NCBI GenBank assembly: GCA_963819855.1
Contig: CAWFYC010000017.1
Location: 1 to 64,000, forward strand
Origin: JAMXLO01 sp963819855
GTDB taxonomy: Bacteria > Pseudomonadota > Alphaproteobacteria > Acetobacterales > Acetobacteraceae
Length of the DNA: 64,000 nt
Direction: 5' to 3'
The notes below the pieces were generated by a model, which was given only the letters and a program-made list of their open reading frames with translations, was not told the origin of the DNA and made no database searches. The translations under genes were made by a program, and so were the position numbers. Within the stretch, counting starts at the first letter, position 1; each line of letters opens with the position of its first letter. Shown in pieces: positions 51,573 to 60,407 of the stretch.

Positions 51573-52610
51573 TTACTTACCCAGAATATCCTTTGCGGCC
51601 TCGTGCGACAGGTCGGGATACACGACCTGATCGTAGCTGACGGACATCGGCGTCTTCTCGGTCAGGTTCACCATCTTCACCGTGTTGTCCACCTGCGCCT
51701 GCGAGATCACCGGCGTCGCCGGCACCGCCTTGATGTAGGTATCGAATGCGGTGTTGAACTCGGCTTCAGGCGTGTCCTGGAAGAACGTGCGGGCGACCTT
51801 GCGCGACCCTTCGATGTCCTCGTGCGCGAACTTCATCGCCCTGGTCAGCGCGCGCACAACGTGCAGCAGCAATGGCCGCTTGGCGGCGAGCGTGGCACGG
51901 CTGGTGGTGATCACCTGATACGGCACATCGCGATACTCGGGCAGTTCGCCGGTCATCGGGTCGGCGATGATCTGGCCGATGCCGCGGCTCACCGAGATAT
52001 TGGTGAACGGCGACATGAAGGCGAAGCCGTCGGTGGCGCCCTGCTGCATTGCCGCCACCATCGGCGCACCGATGCCGATCGGCTGCAACTGCACGTCACG
52101 CGACGGGTCCATGCCGCGCACCAGCATGATGGTGCGCATGAACTCATCGGTGCTGGAGCCAGGCGACGTGATGCCGATCCGCACGCCCCTCACCCGCTTG
52201 ATCTTCTCGTCGAGCGACATGGTATCGGTAATGCCGAGGCGCTTGATCGCGTCGTTGGAGAGCACCAGCGCGATGGGATAGACGTCGAACGCGGTGGCGA
52301 TGCCCACCAGCGCGCCGCCACGCCCGACCGCGTGCATGGTGTGGGCGAAGCCAACCTGGGTGATCTCCGCGCTGCCGCCCATCACCGCGGCGGCTTGGCG
52401 CGTGCCGGAGGAGACATCGACCGACTCCGGATCGAGTCCCTCCTGCTTATAGAAGCCGCCGCCGATGGCGATGTATTGCAGCAGGAACGACATCCCCTTG
52501 CCAGCGAAGGCTATGGTGAGCTTCTGCGGCTCATCGGCCGCGGCGAGGCGCCCGGTGATTGTGGCGAGCGCAACTGCAACGGCTGCGAAGCGGATGACGC
52601 GGGACAGCAT
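51573..52610 (-). CDS. ABC transporter substrate-binding protein (NMT1/TauA-like)
   Basis: A 345-residue periplasmic binding protein from ATG 52610, preceded by GGGAGGTGG. The signal peptide (VIRFAAVAVALATITGRLAAA) ends near residue 24. KLTIAFAGKGMSFLLQYIAIGGGFYKQEGLDPESV matches the first lobe of NMT1/THI5-like and TauA proteins; GGSAEITQVGF and GITSPGSSTDEF follow. Ligands in this family include sulfonates, pyrimidines, nitrate and aromatic acids; none can be chosen here. It heads the operon. Confidence 0.87.
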   Translation of the reverse strand: MLSRVIRFAAVAVALATITGRLAAADEPQKLTIAFAGKGMSFLLQYIAIGGGFYKQEGLDPESVDVSSGTRQAAAVMGGSAEITQVGFAHTMHAVGRGGALVGIATAFDVYPIALVLSNDAIKRLGITDTMSLDEKIKRVRGVRIGITSPGSSTDEFMRTIMLVRGMDPSRDVQLQPIGIGAPMVAAMQQGATDGFAFMSPFTNISVSRGIGQIIADPMTGELPEYRDVPYQVITTSRATLAAKRPLLLHVVRALTRAMKFAHEDIEGSRKVARTFFQDTPEAEFNTAFDTYIKAVPATPVISQAQVDNTVKMVNLTEKTPMSVSYDQVVYPDLSHEAAKDILGK

Positions 52611-52695
52611 AGTCCACCTCCCTGAATCTTGTTGGCGGCAGAGTAGGCGGCTTTCGGTTGGGCTGTCACGGTGCGTAAGGAGGGACGTATGATTT

Positions 52696-52803
52696 TGACA
52701 CGGAGTTGCACGGAGTTTCACGGAGAGAACAAATGGCGCTTCGCGCGAAGCGCATTTCCTTATCCGTGAAACTCCGTGTGAACTCCGTGCAACTCCGTGT
52801 AAA
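52696..52803. repeat. Inverted-repeat element, CACGGAGTT family, copy 2
   Basis: Left arm 52696-52725 (TTGACACGGAGTTGCACGG...) pairs with right arm 52763-52803, which carries one more CACGGAGTT unit than the left. The loop has ATGGCGCTTCGCGCGAAGCGCAT, itself a hairpin and similar to the core of copy 1 at 11-162. It lies between the transporter operon and the ABC-F leader, with no ORF. Confidence 0.8.
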
Positions 52804-52877
52804 TCCTGCTACTTGCAACAACCGCCCACCCGCCGCTATGGTACGACTGGTGCAACGTTGAACCACGGGAGGGCTGC

Positions 52878-52964
52878 ATGAGCGCTTACAATCAGCATCA
52901 TCCGCGCGGCCCCGTCTGTGCCCTGCGACACATCGTCGCGGGGCTGGCCAGCGGTCCGAACTGA
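52878..52964 (+). CDS. Putative leader peptide upstream of ABC-F gene
   Basis: A 28-codon ORF (starts MSAYNQHHPRG, ends GLASGPN) with a strong ribosome site GGGAGGG 5 nt before its ATG, ending 65 bp before the ABC-F start. The ABC-F gene itself has only a weak site. After the stop, GGCCAGCGG (52945-52953) and CCGCCGGCC (52971-52979) could pair with one mismatch. This layout resembles leader peptides that control antibiotic-resistance ABC-F genes by ribosome stalling. No similar peptide is known to me; the function is inferred. Confidence 0.45.
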   Translation: MSAYNQHHPRGPVCALRHIVAGLASGPN

Positions 52965-53029
52965 CGCTTCCGCCGGCCGGCTCTGAACGCCTCCCCCCTT
53001 CGCGTTCCAACGAGCCAAGAGACACACCG

Positions 53030-54538
53030 ATGCCTTCCATCAGTCTGCGCGATGTCGGTGTACTGACGCCGCATCCCTTGTTCCAGAACCTCACCATGAC
53101 TATCGGTGATGCCGACCGGATCGGTCTGATCGCCGGCAATGGCGGCGGCAAGACCACGCTGCTGCGCTGCCTGGCCGGTCTCGCCGAGCCGACCAGCGGC
53201 GATATCGTCCGCTCGCGTGGCATGCGCGTCGGCTACGTCGAGCAGGACGTGCCGGCGAACCTGCTGAACCTGCCGCTCGCCGAGTCGATCCGCCGCGCGC
53301 TGCCGCCGGCGGATCGCGACAGCAACGAATGGCGCGTCGACGTCGTGCTGGACGAATTCGGCACGCCATCCGATCTGCACGATCGCCCGCTTCACGCGCT
53401 GAGCGGCGGCTGGCAGCGACTGGCGCTGATCGCGCGCACCTGGGTGACCGAGCCGGACGCGTTGCTGCTCGACGAGCCCACCAATCATCTGGACCTCGCG
53501 AAGATCCAGATGCTGGAGCGCTGGATCGTCGCGTGCCGCGTGCCGATGGTGATCGCCAGCCACGACCGGCAGTTCCTCGACGCCTGCACGAACCGGTCGC
53601 TGTTTCTGCGGCCGGGAACCTCGCGGGTCTATGCGTATCCATATACGCGCGCGCGACATCTGCTGGACGAGGACGATACGGCGCAGGAGACAAAGCTCGC
53701 GAAGGAGACACGCGAGGTGGATCGGCTGCGCCGCAACGCCAACGAACTGAAGAACGTCGGGATCAACAGCGGCAGCGATCTGCTGCTGAAGAAGTCGAAG
53801 CAACTGCGCGAGCGCGCCACAGCGTTGGAGCAGACCTTCGCCTCGGTGCACGCGGAACGCTCGGGCGACATCCGCCTCGCCAACCGCGGCACGCATGCGA
53901 AGGTGATGTTGGCACTGGCAGAGGTTGATGTGCGCGCGCCGGATGCGCGGCTGCTGTTCCGCATCGGCAAGCTCGATGTGTTCCAGCAGGATCGGCTCGT
54001 GGTGCTCGGCCGCAATGGTGTCGGCAAGTCGCAGTTCGTTCAGTTGCTGCGCCGTGCGCTGGCGGGCGACGATGTGTCGGGACTGCGCGCCAGCCCGACG
54101 ATCGTGACGGGCTATGTAGATCAGCTCATGTCGCATCTGCCGGACGACGCGACGCCACATGGTTTTATCGGTGACCGGTTTCGCCCGGGCGACCGGCGTG
54201 CGGTCAGTTTGCTGGCCGGCGCGGGCTTCACGGTGGAAATGCAGCGCCGGCCGATCGCGCGGCTTTCGCTCGGGCAGAAGGCGCGGCTCGGGCTGCTGGC
54301 GCTGCGACTGACCGAGCCGAACTTCTACCTGATGGACGAGCCGACCAATCACGTCGATATCGCCGGGCAGGAGCGGCTGGAGGCGGAAATCCTGGCGCAC
54401 GAAGCGACCTGTGTCATCGTGTCGCACGACCGTGCGTTCGTGCAGGCGATCGCCACACGTTATCTGCTGATCGAGGGCGGCGGGATTGCAGAGCTCGATG
54501 CGCCCGATGCGTACTATCGAACTTTGATCTGGACGTGA
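53030..54538 (+). CDS. ABC-F family ATP-binding protein
   Basis: A 502-residue protein with two ATPase domains and no membrane segments. NBD1: Walker A GNGGGKTT, signature ALSGGWQRL, Walker B LLLDEPTNHLDL. NBD2: GRNGVGKSQ, signature LSLGQKARL, MDEPTNHVDI. Between them (about residues 215-300) lies a charged helical linker of the kind that enters the ribosomal E site and reaches the peptidyl-transferase centre. ABC-F proteins rescue stalled ribosomes or protect against ribosome-targeting antibiotics. A leader ORF lies upstream. Its TGA stop overlaps a palindromic repeat. Confidence 0.88.
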   Translation: MPSISLRDVGVLTPHPLFQNLTMTIGDADRIGLIAGNGGGKTTLLRCLAGLAEPTSGDIVRSRGMRVGYVEQDVPANLLNLPLAESIRRALPPADRDSNEWRVDVVLDEFGTPSDLHDRPLHALSGGWQRLALIARTWVTEPDALLLDEPTNHLDLAKIQMLERWIVACRVPMVIASHDRQFLDACTNRSLFLRPGTSRVYAYPYTRARHLLDEDDTAQETKLAKETREVDRLRRNANELKNVGINSGSDLLLKKSKQLRERATALEQTFASVHAERSGDIRLANRGTHAKVMLALAEVDVRAPDARLLFRIGKLDVFQQDRLVVLGRNGVGKSQFVQLLRRALAGDDVSGLRASPTIVTGYVDQLMSHLPDDATPHGFIGDRFRPGDRRAVSLLAGAGFTVEMQRRPIARLSLGQKARLGLLALRLTEPNFYLMDEPTNHVDIAGQERLEAEILAHEATCVIVSHDRAFVQAIATRYLLIEGGGIAELDAPDAYYRTLIWT

Positions 54539-54620
54539 TGGGTTTCGCTGCGCTCTACCCATCCTACGGCAGTACGTGCGCGCCAACTCGTTGGATGGGT
54601 AGAGCGCAGCTAAAGCCATC
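54537..54620. repeat. 31-bp-arm palindromic repeat, copy 3
   Basis: Arms 54537-54567 and 54590-54620, with three mismatches and a 22-bp loop that holds TGCGCGCCAACT, as in copy 2. The left arm again begins inside a TGA stop codon (that of the ABC-F gene). It is followed 60 bp later by the methyltransferase gene on the same strand. Confidence 0.8.
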
Positions 54621-54680
54621 GGAGACTCGCGCCCGATCCGGACTGCCTGTACCATCGGCGCAAACGGACGGGAGGAAGCC

Positions 54681-55833
54681 ATGAAGCTCAGCACGGACCG
54701 CATCCTGACGACCCATGTCGGCAGCCTGCCGCGGCCGCAGGCACTGGTCGAGCTGCTGCTGAAGAAGGATCAGGACCAGCCCTACGACCATGCCGAATTC
54801 GCTCGCCAGACCACCAAGGCCGTGGGGGAGATCGTCGCGCACCAGGTTGCCATCGGCATCGATGTGGTCAGCGACGGCGAGGCCAGCAAGATCGGCTACG
54901 CCACCTACATCAAGGATCGCCTGACCGGGTTCGGCGGCGAACCGTTCGTGCCGAAGCCGCAGCGCGACCTTGCCGACTATCCGGAATTCCGCAACCGCAT
55001 GATCCAGTTCACCGGTCCGCAGGTGTTCCGCCGGCTATGCTGCATCGGCGACATCCGGCTCAGCGACCATGAGGCGGTGAAGACCGACATCGCCAACTTC
55101 AAGGCGGCGATCGACACGTCGAAGCCGGTCGATGCGTTCATGCCGGCGGCCTCGCCGGGCGTCGTGTCGGCGTTCCAGCCGAACCGGCATTATCCCAACC
55201 ACGCCGCCTATATCGGCGCGGTGGCCGATGCCATGAAGGAGGAGTACGAGGCGATCGCCAACGCCGGCATCGTGGTGCAGCTCGACAGCCCCGATCTGGC
55301 GATGGCGCGGCATACCGGCTTCCAGGACCTCACCGAAGCCGAGTTCCTGAAGCAGGCCGAGCAACAGGTGGAAGCGGTGAACCATGCGCTGGCCAACGTG
55401 CCGGCGGGTTCGGCGCGGCTGCATCTGTGCTGGGGCAACTACGAAGGTCCGCACGACTTCGACATCCCGCTCGCGAAGGTGCTGCCGATCATCCTGAAGG
55501 CAAAGACCGCAGGCGATCTCGTTCGAGGCGGCCAATCCGCGTCATGCGCATGAATGGGCGGTGTGGCGCGATGCCAAGGTGCCGGACGACAAGGTGCTGA
55601 TCCCCGGCGTGATCGATACCTGCACCAACTACATCGAGCATCCGGAACTGGTGGCGCAGCGCATCGGTCAGTACGCCGACATCGTCGGACGCGAGCGCGT
55701 CATCGCCGGCACCGATTGCGGGTTCGCGACCTTCGTCGGCCACGCCGGCCGGGTCGATCCGGAGATCGCCTACCGCAAGCTCGGCGCGCTGGTGGAAGGT
55801 GCGAGGCTGGCATCCGCGAAGCTGTGGCACTGA
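54681..55833 (+). CDS. MetE-like cobalamin-independent methyltransferase, copy 1 (single-base frameshift)
   Basis: A 383-residue protein matching the C-terminal catalytic half of MetE, in the group of stand-alone members (methionine-synthase-like and epoxyalkane:CoM-transferase-like). The N terminus TTHVGSLPRP is typical; zinc ligands are His and Cys of LHLCWGN and Cys of GTDCGF. An extra A near 55506 breaks the frame; removing it gives KPQAISFEAANPRH, as in copy 2. The length is 3n+1. It likely transfers a methyl or alkyl group to a thiol; the acceptor is unknown. Copy 2 starts 10 bp later. Confidence 0.82.
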
Positions 55834-55843
55834 GGAGCGCACC

Positions 55844-56996
55844 ATGAAGCTCAGCACGGACCGCATTCTGACCACGCATGTCGGCAGCCTGCCGCGGCCG
55901 CAGCCGCTGGTGGCACTGCTGATCAAGAAGGATCGCAACGAACCCTACGACGCCGCCGAGTTCGCCGCGCAGGTGCGCCAGGCGGTCGCCGATATCGTGG
56001 CGCGTCAGGTGAAGATCGGCATCGATGTCGTCAGCGACGGCGAGACGAGCAAGGTCGGCTATGCGACCTATGTGCACGAACGCCTCACCGGCTTCGGTGG
56101 CGAGCCGTTTGTGCCGAAGCCCAATCGCGACGTGGCGCCCTATGCGGATTTCCGCCGGCGCCTGGAGCTGTTCATCGGGCCGCAGCAGATCCGCCGGCTG
56201 TGCTGCACCGGCCCGATCGCGCGGCAGGATCATCAATCGGCGCAGCGCGACATCGACAACTTCAAGGCGGCGATCGCGGCGTCGAAGCCGGTCGATGCGT
56301 TCATGCCGGCGGCGTCGCCGGGCGTGGTGTCAACCTTCCAGCCCAACCGGCACTATCCCGAATCATGCCGCCTATATCGGCGCGATCGCCGATGCGATGC
56401 AGGAGGAATACGAATCGATCGCCAATGCCGGCATCGTGGTGCAGCTCGACAGCCCCGATCTGGCGATGGCGCGGCATACCGGGTTCCAGGACCTGAGCGA
56501 GTCGGAGTTCCTGAAGCAGGCCGAGCAGCAGGTGGAGGCGCTGAACCATGCGCTGGCGAATGTGCCGGCGAGTTCGTCGCGGCTGCATCTGTGCTGGGGC
56601 AATTACGAAGGGCCGCACGATTTCGACATTCCGTTGCAGAAGATGCTGCCGATCATCCTGAAGGCGAAGCCGCAGGCGATCTCGTTCGAGGCCGCCAATC
56701 CGCGGCACGAGCACGAATGGGCGGTGTGGCAGGAGACCAAGCTGCCGGACGACAAGGTGCTGATCCCGGGCGTGATCGACACCTGCACCAACTATATCGA
56801 GCATCCGGAACTGGTGGCGCAGCGGATCTGCCGGTTCGCCGATGTCGTCGGCCGCGAGCGGGTGATTGCGGGGACGGATTGCGGGTTCGCGACCTCGGTC
56901 GGCACCGCGGGACGGGTGGATCGCGAGATCGCGTTCCGCAAGCTGGCGTCACTGGTGGAAGGGGCGCAGATTGCGTCGAAGCGATTGTGGCACTGA
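55844..56996 (+). CDS. MetE-like cobalamin-independent methyltransferase, copy 2 (single-base frameshift)
   Basis: A tandem duplicate of the preceding gene, same corrected length (383 residues) and very similar throughout, beginning with the same MKLSTDRILTTHVGSLPRP. Zinc motifs LHLCWGN and GTDCGF are kept. An extra G at about 56360 shifts the frame between HYP and NHAAYIGA. GAGGAG lies 8 nt before the ATG. The duplication could serve gene dosage or two related thiol acceptors; the differing residues are mostly at surface-type positions, so the first seems more likely (inference). Confidence 0.82.
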
Positions 56997-57026
56997 AGTC
57001 GCTGTCATTGATGCTGGGGTTGCGCG

Positions 57027-57766
57027 ATGGCGGACAAACAGAACTTCGTGTTGGTACCCGACCCTGAACCGGAAGAACCTCCTGCCGAAGCGCGGTCAAC
57101 GCTGCTCGACCACATCCGCGCGCTGCTGCCGTTCGGCGCATCGTCGCTGCCGGCCACCACTTCCACTCGTCCGCGCCTGATCTTCGGCTTCGACGCCACC
57201 GCGTCGCGCGAACCGGCCTGGGCTGCCGCGCGCACCGTGACCGATGCGCTGGTGAAGGCATTGCCCGGCGAGCTCGATGTCGCGCTGGCGGTGCATGGCG
57301 GCTCGATGCTGCACACCTTCACCGAGCTTCACCTCCGATCCGACCACGCTGCGCGACCGCGCCGCCGGCATCCGTTGCATCGCCGGCATGACCCGGCTGC
57401 TGCCGATCCTGTCGCGCGCGCTGTCGAACCCCGGCGTGCGGGTGCGTCGTCTACATCGGCGACGTGTTCGAGGAGTCGCCGGTGCGTGGCCGGAAACTTG
57501 CCGATGCGATGGGGCTGAAGGGCATCAAGCTGATCGTGCTGCACGACACTACCGACTGGAACGCGAAGCGCGATGCCGAGGTGTTCCTGGACCTGGCGCG
57601 GCGCACCGGCGGGTGCGTGCTGCCGTTCGATGCCAGCGCGCCGGCACGGCTGCGCGAGCTGTTGGCCGCGATTGCGGTGTACGCGGTGGGCGGGACGGAG
57701 ATGCTGGAGAAGAAGCGTGGCGAGATGGCGGGGGCGGTGCTGTTGTTGGAGCACCTGCGGCGGTGA
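57027..57766 (+). CDS. VWA-like domain protein (two single-base frameshifts)
   Basis: A 245-residue cytoplasmic protein after removal of two inserted bases (about 57327 and 57445). The fold resembles a von Willebrand factor A domain: a strand ending LIFGFDATASREPAW (D-x-T-x-S, MIDAS-like), a second strand ELDVALAVHGG, then GMTRLLPILSRAL and VVVYIGDVFEESP. Such proteins bind a metal and a partner protein. It follows the two MetE-like genes by 30 bp and may be cotranscribed, but no link in function is evident. Confidence 0.65.
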
Positions 57767-57808
57767 TGGGCCACTCGGGCGTGGCCGGTGCCGGCTTCGG
57801 CTGACGAA

Positions 57809-57954
57809 TTCAACGCAAAGACCGCGAAGAACACAAAGCTCGCCAAGTTAGAATTGTTCGGCCTTCGGCCGATTCCGCAGCCCGCGGTCACGATGCGCGA
57901 AGCGCACCAATTCTGCTTTGTGATCTTTGCGTCCTTGGCGGGCTTTGCGTTGAA
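57809..57954. repeat. Inverted-repeat element, AACGCAAAG family
   Basis: Outer arms TTCAACGCAAAG (57809-57820) and CTTTGCGTTGAA (57943-57954) are a perfect 12-bp inverted repeat; inner parts also pair in patches (AGAATTG at 57850 with CAATTCT at 57908; ACACAAAG with CTTTGTGA). The core has GCGCGAAGCGCACC, similar to the TGGCGCTTCGCGC core of the CACGGAGTT family. It ends 45 bp before the GxxExxY gene. Confidence 0.75.
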
Positions 57955-57998
57955 TCATTAACCCAGCAGCAACGAACAGTGCCGATAGAAGTCTCGGT

Positions 57999-58371
57999 AT
58001 GGAGAGCGTCGACCCCACCAACCGCATCATCGGCTTGGCCATCAAGGTGCACAGAAAACTCGGCCCTGGCCTGCTGGAATCGGTTTACGAAGAATGCCTC
58101 TGCTGGGAGCTTGCGCATGGTGGCCTGCCCTTCAGGCGCCAGGTGCCTCTTCCCGATCATCTATGAGGATGTGCGGCTGAACTGCGCCTATTACGCAGAC
58201 GTCATCGTCGAGCAGTCCGTAATCCTGGAGCTCAAGTCGGTCGAGCGCATCCTGCCGGTGCACGAGGCGCAGACGTTGACGTATCTGCGATTGAGCGGCT
58301 GCAGGATCGGTCTGCTGATGAACTTCAACAGCGTCATGCTCAAAGACGGCCTGCGTCGCTTTATCCCATGA
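57999..58371 (+). pseudogene. GxxExxY family protein (PDDEXK-like), single-base frameshift
   Basis: A 123-residue GxxExxY family protein after removal of one C near 58152-58154. The name motif is seen in LGPGLLESVYEECL (G-x-x-E-x-x-Y, about residues 22-35). The C-terminal half has YYADVIVEQSVILELKSVE, where D and E-x-K match a PD-(D/E)xK nuclease core, then TYLRLSGCRIGLLMNFN. Function in the family is unknown. It is directly next to an inverted-repeat element, a setting I recall as common for these genes. The frameshift may be a sequencing error, but decay cannot be excluded. Confidence 0.75.
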
Positions 58372-58375
58372 CCGG

Positions 58376-60202
58376 CTAGGCCGCCGCCTCCGCCCGCCGC
58401 TCGTTCCGCTTGCGCTGGTGCGGATCGAGGAACCGCTTGCGCAGCCGCACCGCACTTGGCGTCACCTCCACCAGTTCGTCGTCCTCGATATAGGCGATCG
58501 CCTGTTCCAGGCTCATCCGGCGCGGCGGGATCAGCAGCATCGCGTCGTCCTTGCCGGCGGCGCGGATGTTGGTGAGCTTCTTCTCCTTGATCGGGTTCAC
58601 TTCCAGATCCGATCCGCGCGCGTTCTCGCCCAGGATCATGCCGACATAGACCTTGTCGCCGGGGTTCACGAACAGCGTGCCGCGCTCCTGGATGTAGAAC
58701 AGCGCGTAGTGCACCGCCTCGCCGTTCTCGGTGGAGATCAGCGAGCCGTTGCGCCGCCCCTCGATCGCGCCCTTCCACGGTCCGTAGCCGGCAAACAGCC
58801 GGTTCATCACCCCGGTGCCGCGCGTGTCGGTGAGGAATTCGCCGTGGTAGCCGATCAGGCCGCGGCTCGGGATGCTGAAGGTCAGCCGCAGCTTGCCGCC
58901 GCCGGACGGGCGCATGTCGCGCAGCTCGCCCTTGCGGCGGGACAACTGCTCCACCACCACGCCGGCATAGGGTTCGTCGACATCGACCAGCACCTCCTCC
59001 ATCGGCTCCTCGCGGGCGCCGGTATCGGGGTTGGTGCGGGTCAGCACGCGCGGGCGGCCGATGGCCAGTTCGAAGCCCTCGCGGCGCATCTGCTCGATCA
59101 GCACGCCCAGTTGCAGTTCGCCGCGGCCGGCGACCTCGAACGCCTCGGTCTCGTTGCTGTCGGTCACCTTGATGGCGACGTTGCCTTCCGCCTCGCGGAA
59201 CAGCCGCTCGCGGATCTGCCGGGACGTGACCTTCTTGCCCTCGCGCCCGGCCAGCGGGCCGTCGTTGATGCGGAAGGTCATCGCCAGCGTCGGCGGATCG
59301 ACCGGGATGGCGGGCAGCGGCGCCGCCAGTTCCGGCGCGCCGATCGTGTCCGGCACGGTGGCCTCGGCCAGGCCCGCGACGGCGATGATGTCGCCGGCCT
59401 CCGCCTCCTCCACCGGCACGCGGTCGAGGCCGCGGAACGACAGCAGCTTGGTCATCCGGCCGGTCTCGCCGGCGGTGCCGTCGGCGTGCAGCACCTTCAC
59501 CGGCATGTTGATCCGCGCCCGGCCCTGCTCCACCCGCCCGGTCAGCACGCGGCCGAGATACGGGTCGTACTCCATGATCGTCGCGACCATGGCGAACGGC
59601 GCGTCGGGATCGACCGTCGGCGCCGGCACGTGGCGCACCACCAGGTCGAACAGCGCGGCCAGGTCCTTGCGCGGGCCGTCCAGCGCCGCGTCCGCCCAGC
59701 CCTGGCGGCCCGACGCGTACAGCATCGGGAAATCGAGCTGCGCGTCCGAGGCGCCCAGCGCGGCGAACAGGTCGAATACCTCGATGTGGACCTCGTCCGG
59801 GCGGGCGTCGGCGCGGTCCACCTTGTTGACCACCACGATCGGGTGCAGCCCGCGCGCCAGCGCCTTGCCGACCACGAACTTGGTCTGCGGCAGCACGCCC
59901 TCGGCGGCGTCCACCAGCACGATGGCGCCGTCCACCATGTTCAGGATGCGCTCGACCTCGCCGCCGAAATCGGCGTGGCCGGGGGTATCGACGATGTTGA
60001 TGCGGGTGCCGCGCCAGACCACCGAGGTGCACTTGGCCAGGATGGTGATGCCGCGCTCGCGCTCCAGGTCGTTGCGGTCCAGCGCGCGCTCGGCCACCAC
60101 CTGGTGGTCACGGAACGAGCCGGACTGGCTCAGGAGCTTGTCGACCAGGGTGGTCTTGCCGTGATCGACATGGGCGATGATCGCGACGTTGCGAATCTGC
60201 AT
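58376..60202 (-). CDS. typA: GTP-binding translational regulator TypA/BipA
   Basis: A 608-residue translation-factor GTPase. Residues 1-190 form the G domain: AHVDHGKTTL, the RGITIL switch I, DTPGHADF and NKVDRADA. Domains II-V follow, with GRGELQLGVLIEQMRREGFE and the BipA-specific C-terminal domain (ARGSDLEVNPIKEKKLTNIRAAGKDD). It acts in 50S subunit assembly and in growth under cold or stress. ATG 60202 begins at the conserved start; longer in-frame starts up to 60721 run through a repeat and are rejected. It converges on the GxxExxY gene. Confidence 0.93.
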   Translation of the reverse strand: MQIRNVAIIAHVDHGKTTLVDKLLSQSGSFRDHQVVAERALDRNDLERERGITILAKCTSVVWRGTRINIVDTPGHADFGGEVERILNMVDGAIVLVDAAEGVLPQTKFVVGKALARGLHPIVVVNKVDRADARPDEVHIEVFDLFAALGASDAQLDFPMLYASGRQGWADAALDGPRKDLAALFDLVVRHVPAPTVDPDAPFAMVATIMEYDPYLGRVLTGRVEQGRARINMPVKVLHADGTAGETGRMTKLLSFRGLDRVPVEEAEAGDIIAVAGLAEATVPDTIGAPELAAPLPAIPVDPPTLAMTFRINDGPLAGREGKKVTSRQIRERLFREAEGNVAIKVTDSNETEAFEVAGRGELQLGVLIEQMRREGFELAIGRPRVLTRTNPDTGAREEPMEEVLVDVDEPYAGVVVEQLSRRKGELRDMRPSGGGKLRLTFSIPSRGLIGYHGEFLTDTRGTGVMNRLFAGYGPWKGAIEGRRNGSLISTENGEAVHYALFYIQERGTLFVNPGDKVYVGMILGENARGSDLEVNPIKEKKLTNIRAAGKDDAMLLIPPRRMSLEQAIAYIEDDELVEVTPSAVRLRKRFLDPHQRKRNERRAEAAA

Positions 60203-60302
60203 GGGGGCCTGGAATGCGGGGATGCTGCGCCGCACACATAGGCTGGATGGCGGCTGGATGCGAGGGGGAATCGGTGGCCGGGGGAGGGGGCTCGGATATC
60301 GG

Positions 60303-60401
60303 AACCGCAAAACACGCAAATGACGCAAAGAGAGATCAGGCCCGCTCCGGCAGGTGCCAGGCGGTAATCCTTGATCCGCGTGTTCTGCGTGTTTTGCGGT
60401 T
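60303..60401. repeat. Inverted-repeat element, CGCAAAACACGCAA family
   Basis: A perfect 16-bp inverted repeat AACCGCAAAACACGCA (60303-60318) with TGCGTGTTTTGCGGTT (60386-60401); further pairing is loose (ATGACGCAAAG with CGCGTGTTCTGCG). The left arm recurs alone at 7581-7601. It sits between typA and a broken small gene. Confidence 0.75.
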
Positions 60402-60407
60402 GCTATT

